In this document: positions 1 to 7,272 of the stretch, one piece after another
Layout: each line of letters begins with the position of its first letter
How positions within the stretch are numbered: the first letter of the stretch is position 1
DNA from: Porticoccaceae bacterium UBA1989
GTDB lineage: Bacteria; Pseudomonadota; Gammaproteobacteria; Pseudomonadales; Porticoccaceae
Length of the DNA: 36,235 nucleotides
Assembly: GCA_002335945.1 (NCBI GenBank)
Contig: DDDD01000016.1
Span: 19,328 to 55,562 of the forward strand
Reading direction: 5' to 3'
Notes under the pieces: model-generated
Told to the model about the DNA's origin: nothing
The model's input: the letters and a program-made list of their open reading frames with translations, nothing else
Database searches by the model: none
Program-made: the position numbers and the translations under genes

Positions 1-530
1 GTGTAGGCGTCGTTTAACTGCTGAAGATAGGCCTGCTCTATTGGCTTTTCTATCGCTGAGCCGCGGCGCTGCACACGTTCATATAGGGTTTCTGTGGGGG
101 CCTGCAGATAGATCACCAGATCAGGCTTGGGCAGGTCGGTAATAATGTTGTCATAGACGTTTTGATACAGACGATACTCGTCGTCGTCCAAGGTGACCTT
201 GGCAAAAAGCGGGTCTTTATCGATCAGAAAATCTGAGACGCGCACCTGCTGAAAGATATCACCCTGACGCAGATCCTGTAACTTACGCATACGCTGAAAC
301 AAGAAAAATAGCTGAGTGGGTAAAGCATTGCCCTTACGATCCTGATAAAACCGCTCTAAAAATGGGTTTTCTTCAGCTTCTTCAAGAAGTGTTTCATAGT
401 TAAAAGTCTGGGCCAGACGTTTGGCTAATGTGGTTTTACCAATGCCAATGGGGCCTTCTATAGCAATGTAGCTAGGGATGCTCGATGCGGTGAGATCAAG
501 TGCTAAATCATTGAGACTACTCTGTTCCAC
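1..530 (-). CDS. Deoxynucleoside kinase (deoxyadenosine/deoxyguanosine kinase family), 3' part cut by window edge
   Basis: Phosphorylates deoxynucleosides with ATP in the salvage pathway. The visible 176 residues begin with a GTG start at 528-530, preceded by a good ribosome site (GGAGG at 536-540, five bases away). No ATG lies in this frame near the start. A P-loop GPIGIGKT sits at residues 26-33. The family blocks ENPFLERFY (about 54-62) and SDFLIDKD (about 99-106) follow, and the LID arginines RVQRRG are near 152-157. The stop codon is beyond base 1. It follows folK by 33 bp on the same strand and probably shares its transcript; the same neighbourhood (folK, then this kinase, then pantothenate genes) is common in gammaproteobacteria. 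Substrate preference among the deoxynucleosides cannot be read from the sequence. Confidence 0.85.
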   Translation of the reverse strand, partial: MEQSSLNDLALDLTASSIPSYIAIEGPIGIGKTTLAKRLAQTFNYETLLEEAEENPFLERFYQDRKGNALPTQLFFLFQRMRKLQDLRQGDIFQQVRVSDFLIDKDPLFAKVTLDDDEYRLYQNVYDNIITDLPKPDLVIYLQAPTETLYERVQRRGSAIEKPIEQAYLQQLNDAY

Positions 531-563
531 ATTGCCCTCCGAGGTTTTTGCTGAGTCCAAATA

Positions 564-1052
564 CTATAATTTTACGATACCTTGGTCAGAGCAGTTTGCC
601 AATAGGCTGAGGATGTTTTCACCCGTCGGCAAGACAATACTGGAATCTAAATCTTGAAGAGGGGCCAGCACAAAGGCGCGCTCATGCATTCTGGGGTGCG
701 GGAGGGTCAATCGTTCGCTGTCTATAATCTGCTGATCGTAGAGCAGAATGTCCAGATCTAGGGTTCTGGCTCCCCAGCGAATGGTGCGCACTCGACCCTG
801 CTGCTGTTCTATCTGCTGCAGGCAGTCGAGCAGGTCTAGGGGTGAGAGTTGGGTGTTAAGGCGTGCCACAGTATTAATATAATCGGGCTGGCTACCGGGA
901 CCAATGGCCTGGGTCTGATAGCGATTGGATACCGCTAAAAGGTGGATGTCTGGATGCCGTGAAATGCTGTCGATAGCCTGATCTAGCTGAGTCTCGGGGC
1001 TGCCGGTATCACCTTCAAGGTTGCTGCCCAGCCCGATATATACCTCAGCCAT
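564..1052 (-). CDS. folK: 2-amino-4-hydroxy-6-hydroxymethyldihydropteridine pyrophosphokinase
   Basis: Transfers pyrophosphate from ATP to 6-hydroxymethyl-7,8-dihydropterin in folate synthesis, in the cytoplasm. The protein is 162 aa, normal for HPPK. It begins MAEVYIGLGSNLEGD, the pterin-binding strand of the family. The signature RWGARTLDLDILLYD and the block LPHPRMHERAFVLAPL are intact. The open frame runs further upstream to 1169, but that part overlaps pcnB and has no family similarity, so the ATG at 1050-1052 is preferred. It starts 7 bp after the pcnB stop, so the two genes are probably co-transcribed, the same pcnB-folK order as in Pseudomonas and E. coli. Confidence 0.95.
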   Translation of the reverse strand: MAEVYIGLGSNLEGDTGSPETQLDQAIDSISRHPDIHLLAVSNRYQTQAIGPGSQPDYINTVARLNTQLSPLDLLDCLQQIEQQQGRVRTIRWGARTLDLDILLYDQQIIDSERLTLPHPRMHERAFVLAPLQDLDSSIVLPTGENILSLLANCSDQGIVKL

Positions 1053-1059
1053 AACCGGA

Positions 1060-2418
1060 CTACTCAGGTGTAGAGCTGGGCTTTGGTTTACGCCGATTGC
1101 GACGCTTGCGATTACTGCCTGGGTCGCCAACTCTGCGGGACATCTGTTCCTGCATGTCTTCGCTGGCATCCTGATAGGCAGTCCACCAGTCTCCTAGGCC
1201 GCTTAACTCTTCACCCGCCTGTTCACGGAGTAACACAAAGTCATAGGCAGCTCGAAAGCGTGGGTGCTCGGCGAGACGTTTGGCACGGTGTCCGCCTCGG
1301 CGGGGTAACAGTAGCTGTAAGTCCCAGATCTCGCGCATGGGCAGGGTAAAGCGACGGGGAATTGCAGTGATAGAAATCTGTTTGGCGATCACTTCACCTG
1401 AGGCTTTACTCAGGGCATAGGCTGCCGAGTTACCACGGTCGCGGTAATGGGCGGCCAATTTTTGCACGGCTGGCCAGAGTAGTGCGGCATAGATAAAGGC
1501 TGGCGTCACACGTTTTTCAGCGCGAATACGCAGGTCAGTATTAGTAAATGCCTGCTGAATTAGCTTGCTGGAAAGACCATTGGTGTCTTTTATCATTCCG
1601 CCTACCTGGGGAACCATGCGCTCAAATAAGCCATACTCATGGAGCAGCCAAAAAGAGGCCAGTCCCTGACCACTCATAAACAGTTTGAGGGTTTCATCAA
1701 ACAGTCGGGGTGGCGACACATGTTCTAGATCGGCTGCCAGCTTGTGCATAGGCTTGCCGGTACGAGGTTCGATAGTAAACCCGAGCTTGGCGGCAAAACG
1801 CACCACTCGCAGCATACGTACGGGGTCTTCACGGAACCTTGTGGCGGGATCACCCATAATACGGATAGTACGTTTTTCAATATCACCCAAGCCATCGGCG
1901 AAGTCGTGGATGCTGTTGTCACCTGGATCGTAGTACATAGCATTGATGGTTAAATCGCGGCGACTTGCATCATCGGTGAGGCTGCCAAATACATTGTCTC
2001 GCGTAAGCATCCCGCTATCAGTCTGCTGGCGATGGTTTTTTCGGCTGTCGTTAGATTTATTTTCATTTGAGCGGAAGGTCGTCACTTCAATAATTTCGCG
2101 ACTAAATTGCACATGCACAATTTGAAAACGACGGCCAATAATCCTTGAGCGCCTAAATAATGATTTTACTTCGGCGGGTTTGGCATCAGTGGCTACGTCA
2201 AAATCTTTGGCCTTGAGTCCCAGAAGCAGATCGCGCACTGCGCCACCTACCACATAGGCTTGGTATCCAGCGTCCTGCAAAACCTCGACCACTTTGCGCG
2301 CATCGCGGCTGATCATTTTGGGTGATAACGAATGATATTCGGACGTGACGATAACGGGCTCGCCAGTATCTCGCTGAGACTGACCCTTATCGAAGAACCT
2401 ACTAATAATTTCCAGCAT
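1060..2418 (-). CDS. pcnB: Poly(A) polymerase I
   Basis: Adds 3' poly(A) tails to RNA and so promotes decay by exonucleases. The protein is 452 aa, in the usual range. It carries the nucleotidyltransferase signature GGAVRDLLLG (residues 58-67) followed by the metal-binding KDFDVATDA (D72, D74), then RRDLTINAMYYD and the neck region FREDPVRMLRVVRFAAKLGF. The C-terminus is very basic (GSNRKRRNRRKPKPSS), typical of the RNA-binding tail of PcnB and not of tRNA CCA-adding enzymes. That tail and the folK neighbour favour PcnB over Cca. Upstream lies the 453-bp gap separating it from cbrB. Confidence 0.95.
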   Translation of the reverse strand: MLEIISRFFDKGQSQRDTGEPVIVTSEYHSLSPKMISRDARKVVEVLQDAGYQAYVVGGAVRDLLLGLKAKDFDVATDAKPAEVKSLFRRSRIIGRRFQIVHVQFSREIIEVTTFRSNENKSNDSRKNHRQQTDSGMLTRDNVFGSLTDDASRRDLTINAMYYDPGDNSIHDFADGLGDIEKRTIRIMGDPATRFREDPVRMLRVVRFAAKLGFTIEPRTGKPMHKLAADLEHVSPPRLFDETLKLFMSGQGLASFWLLHEYGLFERMVPQVGGMIKDTNGLSSKLIQQAFTNTDLRIRAEKRVTPAFIYAALLWPAVQKLAAHYRDRGNSAAYALSKASGEVIAKQISITAIPRRFTLPMREIWDLQLLLPRRGGHRAKRLAEHPRFRAAYDFVLLREQAGEELSGLGDWWTAYQDASEDMQEQMSRRVGDPGSNRKRRNRRKPKPSSTPE

Positions 2419-2580
2419 GTACAGCGTGCCGATAGATGATTTAAAGGCGTTAGTCTAACAGAGGATCGCGCAACAGGGGAGCATTGGATTAAGGTTATGG
2501 CTAGAAGGGGTGTAGCTTGTAGCGATTAGCTAGAAGGGAAATAGCGCTCGGACAGGTATGTATAATTCTACTGAGTCTGA

Positions 2581-2615
2581 AAAGTAAAAAGGGATTGCCC
2601 TAAGACAATCCCTTT
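2581..2615 (-). terminator. Intrinsic terminator ending the cbrXAB/candidate sRNA transcript
   Basis: A perfect 10-bp stem pairs 2588-2597 with 2606-2615 (arms AAAGGGATTG / CAATCCCTTT on the plus strand) around an 8-nt loop. Read on the minus strand it is followed by TTTTTACTTT, so it terminates transcription coming from cbrB. There is no U-run on the plus-strand side. Confidence 0.85.
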
Positions 2616-2726
2616 CAATGGTTCTTAAAGTTCAAGCCCTAAAGCTATAGCCCCCAGAACACTTTCGCAATCCATCCAATTTTTATTATTTTTTATTGTT
2701 ATTATTACTCAAGAACCCGTCTTGGT
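2581..2726 (-). ncRNA. Candidate CrcZ-like Hfq/Crc-sequestering small RNA
   Basis: In Pseudomonas, crcZ lies between cbrB and pcnB and carries several AANAANAA motifs that bind Hfq with Crc. This window has the same gene order. On the minus strand, 2706-2680 is a 27-nt run made almost only of AAN triplets (AAU, AAU, AAC, AAU, AAA, AAA, then AAU-type again). It is preceded by a small hairpin CAAGACGGGTTCTTG and followed about 65 nt later by an intrinsic terminator. A plausible promoter at 2733-2760 would start the RNA near 2726, giving about 145 nt. This is shorter than the roughly 400-nt Pseudomonas CrcZ and has one long tract instead of several. Start and function are inferred; transcription has not been shown. 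Confidence 0.5.
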
Positions 2727-2732
2727 GTTTCC

Positions 2733-2760
2733 ATTCTAATTAGAATTAAGCTGGCTACAA
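2733..2760 (-). promoter_or_regulatory. Possible sigma-70 promoter with a palindrome over the -10 element
   Basis: On the minus strand TTGTAG (2760-2755) and TAGAAT (2738-2733) are separated by 16 bp; the -10 matches 5 of 6 consensus bases and the -35 only 3 of 6. The perfect 14-bp palindrome ATTCTAATTAGAAT occupies 2733-2746 and covers the -10, as an operator might. No GG-N10-GC sigma-54 signature was found on this strand between 2640 and 2871. Confidence 0.4.
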
Positions 2761-2871
2761 GCGTTTTGTGGGTTTATTTTTTAACTGAGCATTGATCGCG
2801 GATAACTGTTACTTTTTGAAACATACCCAAGGAGAACGCCCCTCAAATAACCCTATAGATCAGACTTAATC

Positions 2872-4146
2872 TTATTTTTTACGGCTAATGCCCAGCTTAT
2901 TACGTCGTTCCCATAGAGATTTTCGACTAATCCCCAGCTTTTGAGCCAGTGCCGTTTCACTCATGTTTTCCTGATTTTCCAATACAAAGCTGGTGAAATA
3001 ATCCTCCAGAGACAGTCCTGCTGGCGCATCGTTATTGGCGCCTGACTGCCGCGGCTCTATTTCAGGCTCTTCTTCTTGCTGATCTTCTTCATAACCCATG
3101 CCGAGCAGTGCGGCAGTAATAGGCTGGCCAGGCTCCGACAATATAGCGCCCTGATAAAGCATGTTTTGCAATTCACGGACATTGCCAGGCCAGCTGTACT
3201 CGGCTAAGGCCTGATGTGCGTCTGGCGATAGGTCGACAGTAAAACCCAGTTCCGCGGAGTACTGGTCGAGAAAATACTGGGTTAAGCTGGGAATATCTGT
3301 GGCGCGATGGCGCAGGGCAGGCACCTGAATACTGACCACGTTAAGGCTGTAAAAAAGATCTTTACGAAACTTCCCGGCTTGACTCAATGCCTGCAAATCA
3401 AGGGAGGTTGAGGCAATACAGCGAAGGGCGCTATGTTGCTGTATGGCTTGCATGGCCTGAGATTGCAGCGCAATGGGTAGCTCGCAAATATTGGCTAAAA
3501 ATAATGTCCCTATGGATTTTTCTGTTAACTGATCCAGCTGTTGAGAAAACTGTATAGCATTGACTGAGGCGCAGTTGATGGCCATAAATGTCTTGGCAGC
3601 GGCGGCACTGGCGCGATGAATAATCTCGGCAATAATGCGTTTACCCGTGCCACTTTCACCCTGAATCACCACGGGGGCTGAGGTGGGTGCTGCCTTATCT
3701 ATGGTACGTAAAATATTGAGAATCTCTGGGCTGCTACCCATAAGCAGTTGATTTTCGGCAATCGCCAAATCCACATCTTGCTTTGACTCATTGATGATGC
3801 GCTTAACCGCGCTGATCATCTCATCATGATTAAAGGGTTTGGAGATGTAGTCAGCGGCGCCCTGGCGCATGGTTTCAACCGCCGATCTAAGGCTGGCATA
3901 GCTGGTCATGACCAACACAGGCACACAGCCCGCTGGATTGATTAGATCGGTTCCCGGGCCGCCAGGTAAGCGTAGGTCGCTAATAATTAAATCAAAACTA
4001 TTGAGGTTAAAAGACTCTCGGGCCGCCTTGACGCTGACCGCCTCACTGACCTCATAGTGATGGCGCTCCAACAGCTTGCGCAGAGACGAGCGAATAATGT
4101 CTTCGTCTTCAACGATCAGGATGCTTTTATGGGTGCTGTTGCTCAT
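2872..4146 (-). CDS. cbrB: CbrB-like response regulator with a degenerate AAA+ domain
   Basis: Response regulator of the CbrAB system, which in Pseudomonas controls use of carbon and nitrogen sources. Three domains are seen in 424 aa: a receiver (acidic pocket 13-16, phospho-acceptor D57, T81, K103), a central AAA+ region (about 135-345) and a Fis-type helix-turn-helix (about 395-424). The Walker A GESGTGK (163-169), the first FRKDL arginine and the sensor II GNVRE (321-325) remain. The stretch between NCA (191-193) and Walker B is only about 20 residues and lacks the GAFTGA loop. Walker B reads GTLFLANI instead of GTLFLDEI. The FYRLNV arginine is serine, and the following helix region is also shortened. 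Canonical sigma-54 activation is therefore not expected. It overlaps the cbrA stop by 4 bp. Family identity rests on architecture and on its neighbour cbrA. Confidence 0.85.
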   Translation of the reverse strand: MSNSTHKSILIVEDEDIIRSSLRKLLERHHYEVSEAVSVKAARESFNLNSFDLIISDLRLPGGPGTDLINPAGCVPVLVMTSYASLRSAVETMRQGAADYISKPFNHDEMISAVKRIINESKQDVDLAIAENQLLMGSSPEILNILRTIDKAAPTSAPVVIQGESGTGKRIIAEIIHRASAAAAKTFMAINCASVNAIQFSQQLDQLTEKSIGTLFLANICELPIALQSQAMQAIQQHSALRCIASTSLDLQALSQAGKFRKDLFYSLNVVSIQVPALRHRATDIPSLTQYFLDQYSAELGFTVDLSPDAHQALAEYSWPGNVRELQNMLYQGAILSEPGQPITAALLGMGYEEDQQEEEPEIEPRQSGANNDAPAGLSLEDYFTSFVLENQENMSETALAQKLGISRKSLWERRNKLGISRKK

Positions 4147-7007
4147 GGCGGCGATGATAGTGGAAAAATAAGGGTCACAGTAGTGCCGCAGTGACTATTT
4201 TCCGCCGGACTCGATATTGATACCTCAGCCCCAAGCCGCTGCACCAGATTAAACACCACCCAGAGCCCCAATCCGGTTCCCTGTCCTGGATCTTTAGAGG
4301 TCACGAAGGGTTCGAATAAGCGTCCTGAAATACCCTCTTCAATACCGGTACCAAAATCGCTGATGGTCACTCGAACCTGCTCGACCTCGGCTGTGGCATT
4401 GATAATAATCTGACCCCCTAGAGGGGAAGCATCTCGGGCATTACTTAACAGGTTTAAAAATACCTGAATAAGCTGATGGTAGTCACCTGTGATCATTAGC
4501 TGAGTGTCGATATTGCAGACACATTCAATCTCAGGTGTGGGGGTGCCCAGCGCGAGCAGCTGAATAGCCTCCGACGCTGAGTCGAACAGGTTCACCTTCT
4601 CAACCGGCTTTTGCAGGGCGCGATCACCTCGGGAAAAATTAATTAGGGACTGCACAATACGATTGATGCGTTCGGTCTGGGCCAGAATATGCTGGGCGGA
4701 TTCGGCGATCTGGTCGGGCTCGGTTTCATGTTGCAAATTCTGCGCGAGACAGGCGATACCCGTGACCGGATTGCCAATTTCATGGGCCACCCCGGCGGCC
4801 AGTCGACCCACAGATGCCAGACGTTCGTTGTCGATAGAATTCTGTATTAGTACCACTGATTTGGTCTGATCTTCGATCAATAAAATAATATCTGCACTGG
4901 CCCCTTCAATATTTTGTTCCACAGACTTTTGCAGACTGTACCAACGCACCTGGCCGTTTAATTCGAGACGCAGGTTATCGAGACTCTTCTCACCGCTGTC
5001 GATAAAGCCGCCAATGGCACTGCACCAGGGCTCAGGTAAATCATTGATTGAGCTGCCTGTGGCGACTTCGGGACTGATATTGGTGTAGTCAGCGATGCTG
5101 GCATTCCACTTGAGTACTTCACCGGTCTGGTCGATGGATATAATTCCGATGGGCAAATTATCCAGAATCTCACGGTGGTGGACGCGCAATTTATTCAGCT
5201 CACTGGCAATGCCGGTTAGACGGTCACCATGAATCGCCAGCACTGATTCAACGCGATAAATATCATCGGGCTCTTTGTTGGCGGCCAGGTTAATCGGCAT
5301 AGCCTGCTGCATAATTCTGCTTGCGGCAAGCACGCCGTAACGCAGGTTTAATGAGGCGTTAATACTGTCGCGAATCTTGCGCAAAGATCCAGGTCTGGTG
5401 TCAGAGCGATCGCAATCTGTAGCTTCTAGTGCTCGCTCCATCTCAATGTCGGCAGTATCTCCGAGTGCCAGACGCAAGCTTGCCTGCATCTCGGATACAG
5501 ATTTTTGGCTTATCTCGATGCGGGCGGGGATATAAATATTGTCCGCCATGCAGACCGCGGCATAGTATTTTTCTTTTTCGTCCATTTTGCCGTACAGCGA
5601 AAAAATACTGCTCAGGGTGACATTTAACAGCAGGGCTTCAATGGCCCAGATATTCCAGTTCTGCATGCCAAAGGTGACCGTGTTGTTAACCCAGGGCACC
5701 GTTAGGTTCCAGTCTCCAAACAGTAGGGGCAGGGCTAGTGTTACCAGCCATACCAGCATGCCGGCGCTTAAGCCGACAATAAAGCCGAGACGATTAGCTC
5801 TGGGAATATAGATGACGGCCAGCATTCCTGGGGTTAGCTGGGCCAACCCAGAGAGACCAACCAGATAGAAATCGGTAATGCTGCGACCCTTGATCACCAA
5901 ACTTAGCAATAAACAGGCAATCAATAGCGTCGCGGCGATAATCATCTGGCGTCTATTAATCCAGTCGGAAAGAGCTGACTGCTGCTGTAGGTCTTTGTTC
6001 GGCAGTACAAAACTGTTCAATGTGATCTTGGATATGGTCAGGGTCAGGCTGCAGGTCAGTGCAATCGCCAGCAAAATAATACTGGCGGCACCCAGGCCTG
6101 CAATCACAGGATGTTGGGTGAGTGCTGGCAGGGCAAATAAATACTCCTGCAATGGTGACGAAGACTGCACCGCAATACCGCTCCACAGCAGTGGGAAAAC
6201 AGGAATACAGGCCAGCAGTATCAACAGAGGGTAGGCCCAGGCGGTGGTACTTGCTTGGCGATCAGAGATATTTTCTGAGACCAGAATACTGAAGTTGATA
6301 GGCAGGGCAAAGCTGGCGGCTAAAAAGATGGTGAATAGGCTGTAAGAGGAATCCATTCGCTGCACCACAAAACGCTGACCGCTATCGATGACCCAGGTAT
6401 TCATCTCGCCGACACTGCCGAATACTGACTGAATCGAACTCCAGGCAGCAAGCCCCAGCGCGGGTATTAGCAGCAATCCGGCCGCGGCCATAATCCAGCT
6501 GAGATGATTAACCACGCCAATCACAATGGAGCGACGGTTGAGGAATATAACAACCATTGCTAGCAATGGCAGGCTGTAAATGGTCTGGCCAAACAAAAAA
6601 CGCACCACGGAATCAATGGCTAATAGCTGGGCCAAAATTAAGGGGATTGCGATAAAAATCAAACTGACACAGGCCGCCACAGCAACACTTTTACCACGAT
6701 AGCGATAGGTTAAAAAGTCCACCGGTGTTGCGAAGCGAATAATCTGACTGAGTCGTCGAATCGGAAAAAATATCAGGGGGGAAAAAATAAAAATAAGGGT
6801 AAAGCCAATCAGCGCCAGAATAATGCTGTAGCCATAACGGCCCGCCATTTCGATGGAGCCCATGGCCAGAAGCACACCGGTGCCAGAAAATAACGCCAGC
6901 ACCAGTACGAGATGGTTGTCACCACTGCTTCGCAGCGCCAAAAAGCGCGTAATTAGTCCTGCAAGGGCCAGCATACAGGCGGTTGATAGTGCGATCTCAA
7001 GATTCAT
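4143..7007 (-). CDS. cbrA: CbrA-like sensor histidine kinase with sodium:solute symporter domain
   Basis: Membrane sensor kinase that phosphorylates CbrB. The 954 aa begin with an SLC5/PutP-like transporter domain of about a dozen membrane segments (residues about 5-470). A linker and STAC-like helical region follows (about 480-600), then a PAS domain (about 612-715). The dimerisation/phosphotransfer helix has the H-box AAGVAHEIGNPVTG with H742. The ATPase domain has the N-box LNLLSNARDASP (851-862), SDFGTGIE and GQGTGLGL (908-915). Length and order match Pseudomonas CbrA. The stop overlaps the cbrB start (ATGA), indicating translational coupling, and its own start lies inside the upstream 58-aa ORF. 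The natural signal is not known from sequence; the family transporter domain is linked to histidine transport in Pseudomonas. Confidence 0.95.
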   Translation of the reverse strand: MNLEIALSTACMLALAGLITRFLALRSSGDNHLVLVLALFSGTGVLLAMGSIEMAGRYGYSIILALIGFTLIFIFSPLIFFPIRRLSQIIRFATPVDFLTYRYRGKSVAVAACVSLIFIAIPLILAQLLAIDSVVRFLFGQTIYSLPLLAMVVIFLNRRSIVIGVVNHLSWIMAAAGLLLIPALGLAAWSSIQSVFGSVGEMNTWVIDSGQRFVVQRMDSSYSLFTIFLAASFALPINFSILVSENISDRQASTTAWAYPLLILLACIPVFPLLWSGIAVQSSSPLQEYLFALPALTQHPVIAGLGAASIILLAIALTCSLTLTISKITLNSFVLPNKDLQQQSALSDWINRRQMIIAATLLIACLLLSLVIKGRSITDFYLVGLSGLAQLTPGMLAVIYIPRANRLGFIVGLSAGMLVWLVTLALPLLFGDWNLTVPWVNNTVTFGMQNWNIWAIEALLLNVTLSSIFSLYGKMDEKEKYYAAVCMADNIYIPARIEISQKSVSEMQASLRLALGDTADIEMERALEATDCDRSDTRPGSLRKIRDSINASLNLRYGVLAASRIMQQAMPINLAANKEPDDIYRVESVLAIHGDRLTGIASELNKLRVHHREILDNLPIGIISIDQTGEVLKWNASIADYTNISPEVATGSSINDLPEPWCSAIGGFIDSGEKSLDNLRLELNGQVRWYSLQKSVEQNIEGASADIILLIEDQTKSVVLIQNSIDNERLASVGRLAAGVAHEIGNPVTGIACLAQNLQHETEPDQIAESAQHILAQTERINRIVQSLINFSRGDRALQKPVEKVNLFDSASEAIQLLALGTPTPEIECVCNIDTQLMITGDYHQLIQVFLNLLSNARDASPLGGQIIINATAEVEQVRVTISDFGTGIEEGISGRLFEPFVTSKDPGQGTGLGLWVVFNLVQRLGAEVSISSPAENSHCGTTVTLIFPLSSPP

Positions 7008-7173
7008 CGAACTTCCTGCCCCGCTGCACTATATAGGATGCATAGACCACCATGGCCCAGACCACAAAAGGCCTAAACCAGCTGCCATCTGGTTCAATGG
7101 CCCACTGAGTTGCCAGTGGAAAAACCACGGTGCAGAGCAGTAGAAGGGTGGCGACAAGTCGATAGTTGAGCAT
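6997..7173 (-). CDS. cbrX: Small membrane protein overlapping cbrA (cbrX-like)
   Basis: A 58-aa ORF starts at the ATG 7173-7171 and stops with TGA at 6999-6997, overlapping the first 11 bp of cbrA in another frame. It begins MLNYRLVATLLLLCTVVFPL and has two hydrophobic stretches (about 5-22 and 34-50) joined by a short polar loop, ending RGRKFDES. Pseudomonas also has a short ORF, cbrX, directly upstream of and overlapping cbrA, and the position is the same here. The overlap suggests that cbrA translation depends on its translation. No Shine-Dalgarno is visible; a TATAAT ends 7 bp before the ATG, so the message could be leaderless. The symbol is given by position and overall character, not by a checked alignment. 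Confidence 0.75.
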   Translation of the reverse strand: MLNYRLVATLLLLCTVVFPLATQWAIEPDGSWFRPFVVWAMVVYASYIVQRGRKFDES

Positions 7174-7180
7174 GGGTTAG

Positions 7181-7186
7181 ATTATA
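7181..7186 (-). promoter_or_regulatory. Perfect TATAAT -10 box in front of the cbrX-cbrA-cbrB operon
   Basis: TATAAT on the minus strand is followed by 7 bases and then the ATG of the 58-aa ORF, so transcription would begin at or next to the start codon. No convincing -35 is present at 16-18 bp. Confidence 0.4.
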
Positions 7187-7272
7187 GGTTCATCGTTGGT
7201 AAACGGGCTGTCGATGGTATGCAAGCCGGGAGCGCAAAGCAAACCCTTCTCAGGGCCGAGCCTCAGGTTATT

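Larger units (their letters stand above)
2419..2871. other. 453-bp intergenic region, the crcZ position of Pseudomonas
   Basis: No protein gene of convincing size is seen on either strand. The right half (2581-2760) holds a minus-strand promoter-like sequence, a 14-bp palindrome, an AAN-repeat tract and an intrinsic terminator, described separately. The left half (2419-2580) must contain the pcnB promoter, which I could not define. It also has a 10-bp direct repeat GCTAGAAGGG at 2500-2509 and 2529-2538. The segment 2761-2871 is the 3' flank of cbrB; I saw no terminator in it, so the candidate sRNA could also arise from the 3' UTR of the cbrAB message. Confidence 0.7.

Noticed and set aside
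2640..2871. Search for a sigma-54 (-24/-12) promoter for the candidate sRNA
   Set aside because: Every GC dinucleotide on the plus strand was checked for CC ten bases later; none fits. The closest, near 2838, has an 11-base spacing, which does not work for sigma-54.
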